A DNA stretch of 64,000 bases from Flavobacterium cauense R2A-7 (lineage in GTDB: Bacteria; Bacteroidota; Bacteroidia; Flavobacteriales; Flavobacteriaceae). Positions within the stretch are counted from its first letter, which is position 1, and each line of letters begins with the position of its first letter. The notes beneath the pieces are model-generated. The model was not told the origin of the DNA. It worked only from the letters and a program-made list of their open reading frames with translations, and made no database searches. The position numbers and the translations under genes are program-made. This document shows, piece after piece, positions 35,789 through 44,962 of this stretch. The stretch lies in the NCBI RefSeq assembly GCF_000498475.1, contig NZ_AVBI01000019.1:558001-622000 (forward strand). The letters run 5' to 3'.

Positions 35789-35824
35789 TTATTATGCATG
35801 CATAGTATTTTTTTTGTATATTTG
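35789..35824 (+). promoter_or_regulatory. marR promoter with palindromic operator
   Basis: TATGCATGCATA (35793-35804) is a perfect 12-bp palindrome and part of the motif shared with 33673-33696. A TATATTTG -7 box follows at 35817-35824, 16 bases before the marR start codon. A bound regulator at the palindrome would cover the upstream promoter element, consistent with autorepression. Confidence 0.6.
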
Positions 35825-35839
35825 AACTTCTGAAAAATT

Positions 35840-36292
35840 ATGAAAGACAAAACTATTGATTACGTTTTAAGAGCAACATGGCAAGCGGTTTCCAGAATGT
35901 ATAACGAAGAAGCCACTAAATATGGTGCCACAATGGCTACGGGATTTGCCTTATTAAGTATTGACAGAGAAAACGGAACCCCTTCTACCGCATTGGGACC
36001 AAGAATGGGAATGGAAGCTACAAGTCTTACCAGAACATTAAAATCCATGGAGGAAAAAGGGTTAATTATCCGAAAGAAAAACCCGGTAGACGGAAGAGGT
36101 GTTTTGATACACCTTACCAAATTAGGGAAAGAAAAAAGAGAGTTATCAAAATCGACGGTTTTAAAATTCAATGAAACCGTAAGGCAACATGTAACCGACG
36201 AACAATTAAATAATTTCATGGAAGTAGCCGAAATTATTAACGAACTGATTGCAGATAAAAGCATATACAGCGATACTGAAAATAACGATTAA
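35840..36292 (+). CDS. MarR-family regulator of the beta-oxidation operon
   Basis: 150 residues, one MarR domain. The winged helix is visible as TSLTRTLKSMEEKGLIIRKK followed by the wing DGRGVLIHLTKLGKE. Members bind palindromic DNA as dimers and release on binding a small ligand, often an acyl-CoA or fatty acid in operons like this. It is the first gene of marR-fadJ/N-like-thiolase-acyl-CoA dehydrogenase. Its leader carries a palindrome also found before fadD, so I infer that it represses the whole set and itself. Confidence 0.88.
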   Translation: MKDKTIDYVLRATWQAVSRMYNEEATKYGATMATGFALLSIDRENGTPSTALGPRMGMEATSLTRTLKSMEEKGLIIRKKNPVDGRGVLIHLTKLGKEKRELSKSTVLKFNETVRQHVTDEQLNNFMEVAEIINELIADKSIYSDTENND

Positions 36293-36314
36293 CATACCAA
36301 ACAAACAATATAAA

Positions 36315-38705
36315 ATGAAACGACTAATCAAAAAAGTTGCAGTAGTAGGATCCGGAATTATGGGATCCGGAATTGCCTGTCACTTTGCCAATATCGGTCT
36401 GGAAGTATTGCTTCTCGATATTGTTCCGAGAGAATTAACCGAAGCCGAGCAAAAGAAAGGACTGACTTTGGAAAATAAAGCGGTACGTAACAGATTGGTA
36501 AACGACCATTTAGCGAATGCTTTAAAATCGAAACCCTCTCCTATTTATGATCAAAAATTCGCAAGCCGAATCACAACCGGAAATACAACCGACGATTTGG
36601 CAAAAATCAAAGACTGCGATTGGATTATCGAGGTGGTTGTTGAACGATTAGACATCAAAAAAGCTGTTTTCGAACAGATTGAAAAATACAGAAAACCGGG
36701 AACATTAATTACATCAAATACTTCCGGTATTCCCATCAAATTCATGAGCGAAGGCAGAAGTGAAGATTTCCAGAAACATTTCTGCGGAACACATTTCTTT
36801 AACCCGGCGCGTTACTTAAAATTATTCGAAATCATTCCAGGTCCGCAAACTTCAACCGAAGTATTGGATTTCTTAAATGAATACGGCGAAAAATTCTTAG
36901 GCAAAACTTCGGTTGTTGCTAAAGATACTCCGGCGTTTATCGGAAACCGCATCGGAATCTTCGGAATTCAGAGTTTATTCCACCTTGTAAAAGAGATGGG
37001 TTTAACCATTGAAGAAGTCGATAAATTAACCGGTCCGGTTATCGGAAGACCAAAATCGGCAACTTTCAGAACGGTTGACGTAGTTGGTTTAGACACTTTG
37101 GTTCACGTAGCCAACGGAATCTACGAAAACTGCCCGACTGACGAAGCACACGACTTGTTCAAACTTCCGGATTTCATAACCAAAATGATGGAAAACAACT
37201 GGTTGGGAAGCAAAACCGGTCAAGGCTTCTACAAAAAAGTTGACAAAGACATTCTATCCTTAGATTTAGATACTCTAGAATACCGAGCGGCTAAAAAAGC
37301 GTCATTCGCAACTCTAGAAATGACCAAAACAATCGACAAACCTATCGATCGTTTCAAAGTTTTGGTAAAAGGAACCGACAAAGCCGGAGAATTCTACCGA
37401 AAAAGTTTCTCAGCGATGTTCGCTTACGTATCCAACCGAGTTCCTGAAATCACAGATGATTTCTACAAAATTGATGATGCCATGAAAGCCGGTTTCGGTT
37501 GGGAAAATGGCCCGTTCGAAATTTGGGATGCCATTGGTGTGGAAAAAGGAATCGAATTAATGAAAGCGGAAGGCCTTGCTCCCGCTGCTTGGGTTACTGA
37601 AATGATTGCTTCAGGTAACACTTCATTTTACACTGTAAAAGAAGGAACTACACATTATTACAATATTACTTCTAAGTCTCAAGTTAAAGTTCCGGGACAA
37701 GATGCGTTTATCATCTTAAACAATATCCGCGAAACAAAAAAAGTGTGGAGCAATAGCGAAGCGATCGTTCAGGATTTGGGAGACGGAATCTTAAACTTAG
37801 AATTCCAATCGAAAATGAACTCTATTGGTGGCGGTGTCATTCAGGGCATCAACAAAGCCATCGAATTAGCTGAAAAAGACTACCGCGGATTAGTAATCGG
37901 AAATCAGGCTGCGAATTTCTCCGTTGGAGCCAACTTAGCCATGATTTTTATGATGGCAGTTGAACAAGAATACGACGAATTGAACATGGCTATCAAAATG
38001 TTCCAAGACACGATGATGCGCGTTCGTTACTCGGGAATTCCGGTAATTGCTGCTCCTCACGGAATGACGCTAGGTGGTGGTTGTGAATTAACCATGCACT
38101 CTGACAGAGCAGTTGTTACTGCAGAAACCTATATTGGTTTAGTGGAATTCGGAGTTGGTGTCATCCCTGGCGGTGGTGGTTCCAAAGAAATGGCGCTTCG
38201 TGCTTCGGATACGTTCCGTAAAAACGATGTGGAACTGAACGTTTTACAAGAGTATTTCTTAGCTGTAGGTATGGCAAAAGTAGCGACTTCAGCTTACGAA
38301 GGTTTCGACATCGGTGTACTTCAAAAAGGAAAAGACATTGTGGTGGTAAACAAAGACCGTCAGATTGCCGAAGCGAAGAAACACGCGATTTTAATGGCGG
38401 AAGCAGGTTATACACAACCCGTTAAACGCAAAGACATCAAAGTTTTAGGAAAACAGGCATTGGGTATGTTCTTGGTTGGAACTGATCAGATGGTTGCCGG
38501 ACAATACATTTCGGAACACGATCAGAAAATTGCCAACAAATTAGCCTATGTAATGGCTGGTGGTGATTTATCTGAACCAACTTTAGTAAGCGAACAATAC
38601 TTATTGGATTTGGAAAGAGAAGCCTTCCTATCGCTTTGTACTGAAAGAAAAACTTTGGAGCGAATCCAGTTCATGTTAACGAAAGGAAAACCTTTAAGAA
38701 ACTAA
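36315..38705 (+). CDS. 3-hydroxyacyl-CoA dehydrogenase / enoyl-CoA hydratase fusion (FadJ/FadN-like)
   Basis: 796 residues from ATG 36315. The N-terminal NAD-binding fold begins KKVAVVGSGIMGSGIACHFA; the HADH domain shows SNTSGIPI and CGTHFFNPARYLKL. The C-terminal part is a crotonase domain (GLVIGNQAANFSVGANL, GMTLGGGCELTMHSDR, ETYIGLVEFGVGVIPGGGGS). It carries out hydration and oxidation of trans-2-enoyl-CoA to 3-ketoacyl-CoA. The domain order, dehydrogenase first, is that of FadN. The thiolase gene follows after 6 bases. A frame extending back to 36249 overlaps marR and is rejected. Confidence 0.93.
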   Translation: MKRLIKKVAVVGSGIMGSGIACHFANIGLEVLLLDIVPRELTEAEQKKGLTLENKAVRNRLVNDHLANALKSKPSPIYDQKFASRITTGNTTDDLAKIKDCDWIIEVVVERLDIKKAVFEQIEKYRKPGTLITSNTSGIPIKFMSEGRSEDFQKHFCGTHFFNPARYLKLFEIIPGPQTSTEVLDFLNEYGEKFLGKTSVVAKDTPAFIGNRIGIFGIQSLFHLVKEMGLTIEEVDKLTGPVIGRPKSATFRTVDVVGLDTLVHVANGIYENCPTDEAHDLFKLPDFITKMMENNWLGSKTGQGFYKKVDKDILSLDLDTLEYRAAKKASFATLEMTKTIDKPIDRFKVLVKGTDKAGEFYRKSFSAMFAYVSNRVPEITDDFYKIDDAMKAGFGWENGPFEIWDAIGVEKGIELMKAEGLAPAAWVTEMIASGNTSFYTVKEGTTHYYNITSKSQVKVPGQDAFIILNNIRETKKVWSNSEAIVQDLGDGILNLEFQSKMNSIGGGVIQGINKAIELAEKDYRGLVIGNQAANFSVGANLAMIFMMAVEQEYDELNMAIKMFQDTMMRVRYSGIPVIAAPHGMTLGGGCELTMHSDRAVVTAETYIGLVEFGVGVIPGGGGSKEMALRASDTFRKNDVELNVLQEYFLAVGMAKVATSAYEGFDIGVLQKGKDIVVVNKDRQIAEAKKHAILMAEAGYTQPVKRKDIKVLGKQALGMFLVGTDQMVAGQYISEHDQKIANKLAYVMAGGDLSEPTLVSEQYLLDLEREAFLSLCTERKTLERIQFMLTKGKPLRN

Positions 38706-38711
38706 GAAAAA

Positions 38712-39893
38712 ATGAAAACAGCATATATAGTTAAAGCATACAGAACCGCAGTGGGTAAAGCCCCAAAAGGTGTGTTCCGTTTTAAAAGACCTGATGAATT
38801 GGCAGCCGAAACCATCGAATACATGATGAACGAATTGCCGGATTTCGACAAAACCCGAATCGATGACGTTATGGTTGGAAACGCCATGCCTGAAGCAGAA
38901 CAAGGTCTAAACGTAGGGCGTCTAATCTCTTTAATGGGATTGAAAATTGATGATGTCCCGGGTGTAACCGTAAACCGTTACTGTGCTTCGGGAATTGAAA
39001 CTATCGGAATGGCAACAGCGAAAATCCAATCGGGAATGGCGCATTGCATCATTGCCGGCGGAGCAGAAAGTATGAGTTATATTCCAATGGGAGGCTACAA
39101 ACCTACTCCGGATTATAAAGCAGCAGCAGCCGGTCACGAAGATTATTACTGGGGAATGGGATTAACTGCTGAAGCGGTTGCCAAACAATTCAACGTTTCC
39201 CGTGAAGATCAGGATGAGTTTGCTTATAACTCGCACATGAAAGCCTTAAAAGCTCAAGCGGAAGGTAAATTCGACAAACAAATCGTTCCTATTACCGTTG
39301 AGCAAGTTTATATCGATGAAAACGGTAAAAAAGCAACAAAATCGTATATGGTAACTAAAGACGAAGGACCGAGAGCAGATACCAACGTAGCAGCACTTAA
39401 CAAACTTCGTCCGGTTTTCGCAGCAGACGGTTCCGTAACTGCCGGAAACTCTTCTCAAATGAGTGACGGTGCAGCTTTCGTATTGGTAATGTCGGAAGAA
39501 ATGGTAAAAGAATTAAACCTTGAACCAATCGCCCGTTTGGTAAACTTCGCTTCAGCTGGAGTTGAACCTAGAATTATGGGTATCGGCCCGGTAAAAGCAA
39601 TTCCGAAAGCTGTAAAACAAGCCGGCTTACAATTAAAAGACATCGAGTTATTCGAATTGAATGAGGCTTTTGCATCGCAATCGTTAGCTGTAATCCGTGA
39701 ATTGGGCTTAAATCCGGATATCGTAAACGTAAACGGAGGCGCAATCGCTTTAGGACACCCACTGGGTTGTACCGGAGCTAAACTTTCCGTTCAATTATTC
39801 GACGAAATGAAGCGTCGTGGTAGCAAATACGGAATGGTAACCATGTGTGTGGGAACCGGACAGGGAACTGCAGGTATTTATGAGTTGTTGTAA
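38712..39893 (+). CDS. fadA: Acetyl-CoA acyltransferase (thiolase)
   Basis: 393 residues, full length. Nucleophile Cys in VNRYCASGIETIGM, GGAESMSYIPMGG, the His in NVNGGAIALGHPLGCTG and the second Cys in TMCVGTGQGTAGI are all present. It cleaves 3-ketoacyl-CoA with CoA to acetyl-CoA and shortened acyl-CoA. Its place directly behind the multifunctional enzyme makes it the beta-oxidation thiolase rather than an acetoacetyl-CoA synthase. The next gene of the operon, an acyl-CoA dehydrogenase, follows after a 133-base gap that holds a dispersed inverted repeat. Confidence 0.92.
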   Translation: MKTAYIVKAYRTAVGKAPKGVFRFKRPDELAAETIEYMMNELPDFDKTRIDDVMVGNAMPEAEQGLNVGRLISLMGLKIDDVPGVTVNRYCASGIETIGMATAKIQSGMAHCIIAGGAESMSYIPMGGYKPTPDYKAAAAGHEDYYWGMGLTAEAVAKQFNVSREDQDEFAYNSHMKALKAQAEGKFDKQIVPITVEQVYIDENGKKATKSYMVTKDEGPRADTNVAALNKLRPVFAADGSVTAGNSSQMSDGAAFVLVMSEEMVKELNLEPIARLVNFASAGVEPRIMGIGPVKAIPKAVKQAGLQLKDIELFELNEAFASQSLAVIRELGLNPDIVNVNGGAIALGHPLGCTGAKLSVQLFDEMKRRGSKYGMVTMCVGTGQGTAGIYELL

Positions 39894-39907
39894 ATATTCA
39901 TTACAGC

Positions 39908-39979
39908 TGTCATTCCGACGAAGGAGGAATCTCATAATCATACAAAAAATAATGTGATTTTTCCTTCGTCAAAATGACA
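39908..39979. repeat. Dispersed palindromic repeat, long hairpin form
   Basis: Left arm 39908-39931 (TGTCATTCCGACGAAGGAGG and onward) pairs with right arm 39956-39979, 20 of 24 positions complementary, loop 24 bases. The TGTCATTCCGACGAAGGAGG wording is familiar from intergenic repeats of Bacteroidetes. It sits between thiolase and acyl-CoA dehydrogenase and could stabilise or attenuate the operon mRNA. Confidence 0.75.
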
Positions 39980-40026
39980 AACCAATAAAATTAACTATTC
40001 AAGACCATTACATAAAAACATAAACT

Positions 40027-41823
40027 ATGGAAGATATCACTAGAGGAGGTCAATTCCTTGTAAAAGAAACAAAATGCGAGAACGTCTTCACACCAGAAGA
40101 TTTCAACGAAGAACAAATCATGATGCGCGATTCTGTTAAAGAATTCGTAGACAAAGAATTATGGGCACACAAAGATAAATTCGAGAAAAAAGATTACGCC
40201 TATACTGAAGAATGTATGCGCAAAGCCGGAGAACTTGGTTTCTTAGGCGTAGCGGTTCCGGAAGAATACGGCGGATTAGGAATGGGTTTCGTGAACACGA
40301 TGCTTACATGTGATTATATTTCGGGAGCAACGGGTTCGTTTTCAACTGCTTTTGGCGCGCACACCGGAATTGGTACCATGCCAATCACTTTGTACGGAAC
40401 CGAAGAGCAAAAGAAAAAATACGTTCCAAAATTAGCTACTGGAGAATGGTTCGGTTCTTACTGTCTGACAGAGCCGGGCGCAGGTTCGGATGCGAATTCA
40501 GGAAAAACCAAAGCAGAACTTTCAGCTGACGGAAAATCATACAAAATCAACGGTCAGAAAATGTGGATTTCCAACGCAGGTTTCTGTCATTTGATGATTG
40601 TTTTCGCGAGAATCGAAGACGATAAAAACATCACCGGTTTCATCGTTGAATACGATCCGGCCAATCCAAATGGTATTACTTTAGGCGAGGAAGAACACAA
40701 ATTAGGAATCCGCTCCTCTTCTACCCGTCAAGTTTTCTTCAGTGACACCATTGTCCCTATAGAAAATATGTTGGCTGGTCGTGGTGAAGGTTTTAAAATC
40801 GCGATGAATGCCTTAAACGTAGGCCGTATCAAATTAGCGGCTGCTTGTTTGGATGCACAAAGAAGAACGATTTCCGGAGCTGTAAAATATGCGAACGAAA
40901 GAATGCAGTTTAATACCCCAATCGCAAACTTTGGCGCTATCCGTTCCAAATTAGCCGAAATGGCTACTTCTGCTTATGCCGGAGAAAGTGCTTCTTACAG
41001 AGCCGGTGCCAGTATTGAAGAAAGAATCAATGCCCGTGTTGCAGAAGGAAATTCACACCAAGAAGCAGAATTGAAAGGTGTGGAAGAATTCGCAATCGAA
41101 TGTTCTATCTTAAAAGTGGCGGTTTCTGAAGATATTCAAAACTGTTCCGACGAAGGAATCCAAATCTTCGGTGGAATGGGATTCTCTGAAGATACTCCGA
41201 TGGAATCTGCTTGGAGAGATGCCCGAATCGCTCGTATTTACGAAGGCACGAACGAAATCAACCGTATGCTTTCCGTGGGAATGTTAATCAAAAAAGCGAT
41301 GAAAGGTCACGTGGATTTATTAGGTCCTGCGATGAAAGTTGCCGAAGAATTAATGGGAATTCCGTCTTTCGACACTCCGGATTATTCTGAATTATTCGCA
41401 GAAGAAAAAGAATTAATCGGAAAACTGAAAAAAGCGTTCTTAATGGTGGCTGGTTCCGCAGTACAGAAATACGGTCCGGATTTAGAAGCACACCAACAGT
41501 TATTGATGGCGGCGGCTGATATGTTAATCGAAATCTACATGGCAGAATCTACTATCCTAAGAACTGAAAAATTAGCAAAATCAAAAGGTGCTGATAACGT
41601 AAAAGAACAAATCGCAATGGCCCAATTGTATTTATACCATGCAGTTGACATCATCAATACAAAAGGAAAAGAAGGAATCGCTTCTTTCGCTGAAGGTGAT
41701 GAACAACGCATGATGTTAATGGGATTACGTCGTTTCACAAAATACACAAACATGCCTAACGTAGTAGCTTTACGTGAAACTATCGCTGCCAAATTAGTTG
41801 CAGAAAACGCTTATTGCTTTTAA
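40027..41823 (+). CDS. Acyl-CoA dehydrogenase, long form
   Basis: 598 residues: a standard acyl-CoA dehydrogenase core plus an extra C-terminal helical region of about 190 residues, as in the long FadE-type and VLCAD-like enzymes. Signatures: GSYCLTEPGAGSDANSGKTK, QKMWISNAGFCHL, QIFGGMGFSEDTPMESAWRD and the base-bearing YEGTNEINRMLS. FAD-linked oxidation of acyl-CoA to trans-2-enoyl-CoA, first step of the cycle completed by the two genes upstream. Electrons would pass to ETF. It is the last gene of the operon, followed by a terminator. Confidence 0.92.
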   Translation: MEDITRGGQFLVKETKCENVFTPEDFNEEQIMMRDSVKEFVDKELWAHKDKFEKKDYAYTEECMRKAGELGFLGVAVPEEYGGLGMGFVNTMLTCDYISGATGSFSTAFGAHTGIGTMPITLYGTEEQKKKYVPKLATGEWFGSYCLTEPGAGSDANSGKTKAELSADGKSYKINGQKMWISNAGFCHLMIVFARIEDDKNITGFIVEYDPANPNGITLGEEEHKLGIRSSSTRQVFFSDTIVPIENMLAGRGEGFKIAMNALNVGRIKLAAACLDAQRRTISGAVKYANERMQFNTPIANFGAIRSKLAEMATSAYAGESASYRAGASIEERINARVAEGNSHQEAELKGVEEFAIECSILKVAVSEDIQNCSDEGIQIFGGMGFSEDTPMESAWRDARIARIYEGTNEINRMLSVGMLIKKAMKGHVDLLGPAMKVAEELMGIPSFDTPDYSELFAEEKELIGKLKKAFLMVAGSAVQKYGPDLEAHQQLLMAAADMLIEIYMAESTILRTEKLAKSKGADNVKEQIAMAQLYLYHAVDIINTKGKEGIASFAEGDEQRMMLMGLRRFTKYTNMPNVVALRETIAAKLVAENAYCF

Positions 41824-41868
41824 TCTTCGTGATTAACTGACTTGAAAATTGGTTTAGTTTGTTTAAAA

Positions 41869-41902
41869 GCCGCTTCTCGCATTTGCAGAGCGGTTTTTTT
41901 TA
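41869..41902 (+). terminator. Terminator of the beta-oxidation operon
   Basis: CCGCT pairs with AGCGG, extended by CT/AG after a bulge, followed by eight or more T. Confidence 0.7.
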
Positions 41903-41936
41903 TGTTTTTTAACAACTCAAGTCTTTATATTTTCTG

Positions 41937-41944
41937 TAAATTTG
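41937..41944 (+). promoter_or_regulatory. -7 promoter box of sodC
   Basis: TAAATTTG matches TAnnTTTG, 15 bases before the chosen ATG. No clear -33 TTTG at the right distance. Confidence 0.5.
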
Positions 41945-41959
41945 AAAGAAAAAGGAATC

Positions 41960-42484
41960 ATGAGAAAAATCATTTTAGCTTCTTTGGGAATATTAGCTTT
42001 AACTGCTGGTTGTAAAACAAAAACCGAAGGTAAAGTCAACGAACTTAAAATTGCTTTGGAACCAAAAAGCGATACTAAAACAAAAGGAACGGTAACATTT
42101 TCAGAGAAAAACGGAACCGTAACATTCACTGCTAACATTTCGGGATTAACCCCAGGTGTTCATGCCATCCATATTCACGAAAAATCAGATTGTTCTGCTG
42201 CTGACGGATCTTCTGCCGGCGGACATTGGAATCCAACCTTTAAAAAACACGGTAAATGGGGACAAGGCGAATACCATAAAGGCGACATCGGAAACTTTAC
42301 CGCTGATGCTGAAGGAAACGGAAAAATCGTTTTATCTACTGATGAATGGTGTATCGGTTGCGGCGATGAAACCAAAGATATTTTAGGAAAAGCCATCATC
42401 GTTCACAAAGGGGCTGATGATTTTACAACTCAACCTACCGGAAATGCCGGAGGACATGTGGCTTGTTCGGCGATTATCCGATAA
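41960..42484 (+). CDS. sodC: Cu/Zn superoxide dismutase family lipoprotein
   Basis: 174 residues from ATG 41960. MRKIILASLGILALTAGCKT is a lipoprotein signal with Cys at 18; the TTG start 18 bases upstream would lie next to the promoter and is not preferred. Metal ligands follow the family pattern: HAIHIHEKSDC, GGHWNP, HGKWGQGEYHKGDIGNF and the late GGHVACSAIIR. The disulfide cysteines are in SDC and ACS. It removes superoxide in the periplasm or at the outer membrane surface. Confidence 0.92.
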   Translation: MRKIILASLGILALTAGCKTKTEGKVNELKIALEPKSDTKTKGTVTFSEKNGTVTFTANISGLTPGVHAIHIHEKSDCSAADGSSAGGHWNPTFKKHGKWGQGEYHKGDIGNFTADAEGNGKIVLSTDEWCIGCGDETKDILGKAIIVHKGADDFTTQPTGNAGGHVACSAIIR

Positions 42485-42501
42485 TTAAAATTTATCAGAA
42501 G

Positions 42502-43071
42502 ATGGTTTCCAAAGAAGATCTTGAAAAAAGATATGCTGCATTATCAAACAAAGAATTATTAGATATTTTAGAAAATAAATTCAGTTATACCGAATTGGCA
42601 TTGACAGTGGCTTTGGAAGAAATTTCCAGAAGAAAACTTAATGAAAACGATATAAAAGCGTATAAAAATGCTAAGGTCAAAGAGTTCAACACTTTCATTC
42701 GAAAGAACATTATTGATGATTTGTCCTTTTTTCAAAAATTATTTTTTTTCTTTATTTGGATTCCGTTTCTAAACTTTCCAATTAGAAGAAATTTCATGGA
42801 TTATGGATTTGTCCTTAAACTCAAACAGGCAAGCTATTATTCATGGACAGGGTTTATTTTTTGTATAGCGATATCAATTGTTAGTTCAAATTATTTCGAC
42901 TTCTCCAATATTACATTTATCATTATTTGGATGATTTGTTTTATTATCGCTTTTATTTTCGACGAAAGTTTTAACAGACGAAGTCAAATTATAAAACTTC
43001 AGCGGTATTATTCAAATCCAGAAAGTAAAGAAGAAACACAAAAAGAGGAAAACGACGAAACGCATTCCTGA
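42502..43071 (+). CDS. Hypothetical membrane protein, 189 aa
   Basis: Start at ATG 42502 (MVSKEDLEKRYAALSNKELL), 17 bases after the sodC stop; a TTG frame from 42463 would overlap sodC. The N-terminal ~60 residues are a charged helical segment. Three hydrophobic stretches follow: FFQKLFFFFIWIPFLNFP, YYSWTGFIFCIAISIVS and ITFIIIWMICFIIAFIF. The tail is Glu-rich. No family recognised. Same strand as sodC, so possibly co-transcribed. Confidence 0.65.
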   Translation: MVSKEDLEKRYAALSNKELLDILENKFSYTELALTVALEEISRRKLNENDIKAYKNAKVKEFNTFIRKNIIDDLSFFQKLFFFFIWIPFLNFPIRRNFMDYGFVLKLKQASYYSWTGFIFCIAISIVSSNYFDFSNITFIIIWMICFIIAFIFDESFNRRSQIIKLQRYYSNPESKEETQKEENDETHS

Positions 43072-43085
43072 AATATATAAATACT

Positions 43086-43655
43086 TTGAAAGAAAAAGAG
43101 CTGCTCTACTTTAAAAATGATGCCGAATGGCGGGAATGGTTGCACCAAAATCATGACTCGTCTGAAGGTGTGCATCTTGTCTTTTATAAAGTAGGCAGCG
43201 ATTTTGAAAGTATGCGTTGGGAAGAAGCCGTTAAAGTAGCACTTTGCTATGGCTGGATTGATTCTACAGTTCGAAAACTGGATGAAGACCGACGCAAACA
43301 AACCTTCACACCCAGAAAAGACAAAAGCGTTTGGAGTAAAGTCAACAAAAATTACATTGAAAAACTCATTGCAGAGAATTTAATGCACGAAAGTGGTTTA
43401 AAAAAAATTGAGATCGCCAAACAAAACGGTTCCTGGACATCCTTAGATCATGTGGAAGATTTAATTGTTCCGGAAGATCTTCAAAAAGCATTCGACAGGA
43501 ACAAAACCGCCTTTGAAAACTATACCAATTTTAGTTTTACCTATCGAAAAAGTTACCTCTATTGGCTCAATCACGCTAAAAGAGAAGAAACACGAAAAAC
43601 GAGAATTGCCGAAATCATAAAACTCTGTGAGGCCAACATCAAATCACGCCAATAA
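43086..43655 (+). CDS. YdeI/OmpD-associated family protein, TTG start
   Basis: 189 residues. The start is TTG at 43086; no upstream ATG fits and the N-terminal KEKELLYFKNDAEWREWL is already the conserved beginning of the family. Other family blocks are EEAVKVALCYGWIDSTVRKL, FTPRKDKSVWSKVNKN and the C-terminal FSFTYRKSYLYWLNHAKREE. These proteins are annotated YdeI or bacteriocin-protection proteins; biochemical function is not established. It follows the membrane protein after 14 bases. Confidence 0.82.
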   Translation: MKEKELLYFKNDAEWREWLHQNHDSSEGVHLVFYKVGSDFESMRWEEAVKVALCYGWIDSTVRKLDEDRRKQTFTPRKDKSVWSKVNKNYIEKLIAENLMHESGLKKIEIAKQNGSWTSLDHVEDLIVPEDLQKAFDRNKTAFENYTNFSFTYRKSYLYWLNHAKREETRKTRIAEIIKLCEANIKSRQ

Positions 43656-43731
43656 TTAATTGTGGAAAACTTAACCGTAAGTTTGTATCAAATATGTAAA
43701 AAGACATAGCTTTGCGGTATAATTCACAGCA

Positions 43732-44931
43732 ATGATTAACCCTTCTAGCAGCGGTTGGATAGATAAATTTTTTATGGAGCAAAAACCTTTGCTCCTACCT
43801 GTTGTTGTGTATTCCTCAGTCTTTTACACTAATGTGCGAAAAACGGGATTTATCTATGGTCACACCGTTGGTTTTGATGTCGAAAAACCCATCAGTACGA
43901 AAGGGTGGACATCAGAAGAAATCACCAAAGTAGCATTACTGAACACCCTTTACGGTGTTTATGGTTTAGTTACTCATGATGGAAATCCGAAAGAGTTTAT
44001 CGAACAAGTGATTAACTTTTACAAGCAAATGAACCCTGAAGGCTTTAGTTTGCTCAAAAAAATGCTGCCGGATTCCAGTGCGAGTCACAAATTGGAAGAA
44101 ATGATTGACGAGCGGGTTCAGACCAATGATAATATCATCAGCAAAAACTTTTCGCATATTTTAACCAATGCATTGCTTTTTATGGATGTGTTGGCGTTTC
44201 GTCAGTATTTGCTGCACCAGGAAATTCCGAACAATTATTTAAAGAAACTCGAAGAAACCATCATCAGTATTGTATCGTTAGCGCTGAAAACAAAAGCTAC
44301 GAAATCGAATTATGATGATTTGCTGATAAAACTTTTCGAATCTTCTGTTCGTTATACCAAGTTTTCAAAAGTTAATATCGAGAATTTCGAAATGTTGGAA
44401 CTGGATTATTTCACTTCACCTCTGGAAAAAAACTATTTACTGGATATCGCAGGAATGGCGATGTGGAGCGATGATGTTTTGGAACAGCAGGAAAGTGATT
44501 TCTTATACCGATTGGCAGAACTTCTTGAAATTAAAACCGAATTTGCCACGGAAAGTATCGAATCTATAGACACTTTTATTAAACAGTATCAGAAAGAAAT
44601 TCCATATTTCAAATATTCCAATCCGGTAAAACACTTCTACGATCAGGCTTCCCAAAATGTAGCCGTTTTGATTACACGAAATAAAAACCGATTGATTAAG
44701 GAAATTTCGCAAAGTGGTGAACTTATGAAATTACTGGCGCTTTCTACAACAAGAGATTTGGACGCAAAGGAAAAGAAGAAAGTCAAAAAACAATTGTTAG
44801 ACATTTGTAAAACCGTTCCTTCATTAACAATATTCCTTTTGCCCGGTGGAGGATTATTACTTCCGATCCTGATTAAATTTATCCCGAAAATGCTACCTTC
44901 TGCTTTTAATGAGAATTTAGATATAGAATAA
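43732..44931 (+). CDS. LETM1-related biofilm-associated protein
   Basis: 399 residues. The C-terminal ~75 residues (LMKLLALSTTRDLDAKEKKK, then KTVPSLTIFLLPGGGLLLPI and IKFIPKMLPSAF) carry the LETM1-like ending that gives this Flavobacterial family its name. The N-terminal ~320 residues are helical with a TerB-like feel (DDVLEQQESDFLYRLAELLE). No signal peptide. The name comes from mutant screens in the group; the mechanism is unknown to me. Monocistronic, ending in a bidirectional terminator. Confidence 0.75.
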   Translation: MINPSSSGWIDKFFMEQKPLLLPVVVYSSVFYTNVRKTGFIYGHTVGFDVEKPISTKGWTSEEITKVALLNTLYGVYGLVTHDGNPKEFIEQVINFYKQMNPEGFSLLKKMLPDSSASHKLEEMIDERVQTNDNIISKNFSHILTNALLFMDVLAFRQYLLHQEIPNNYLKKLEETIISIVSLALKTKATKSNYDDLLIKLFESSVRYTKFSKVNIENFEMLELDYFTSPLEKNYLLDIAGMAMWSDDVLEQQESDFLYRLAELLEIKTEFATESIESIDTFIKQYQKEIPYFKYSNPVKHFYDQASQNVAVLITRNKNRLIKEISQSGELMKLLALSTTRDLDAKEKKKVKKQLLDICKTVPSLTIFLLPGGGLLLPILIKFIPKMLPSAFNENLDIE

Positions 44932-44932
44932 A

Positions 44933-44961
44933 AAAGTCCCGAAATTATCGGGACTTTTTTA
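44933..44961. terminator. Bidirectional terminator
   Basis: AGTCCCGA pairs with TCGGGACT around five bases, with A-run before and T-run after. It serves the convergent LETM1-related gene (+) and the carbonic anhydrase gene (-). Confidence 0.9.
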
Positions 44962-44962
44962 T

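Noticed and set aside
36249..36314. Upstream start of the dehydrogenase/hydratase gene
   Set aside because: It would overlap marR and add 22 non-conserved residues; ATG 36315 starts the NAD-binding strand.
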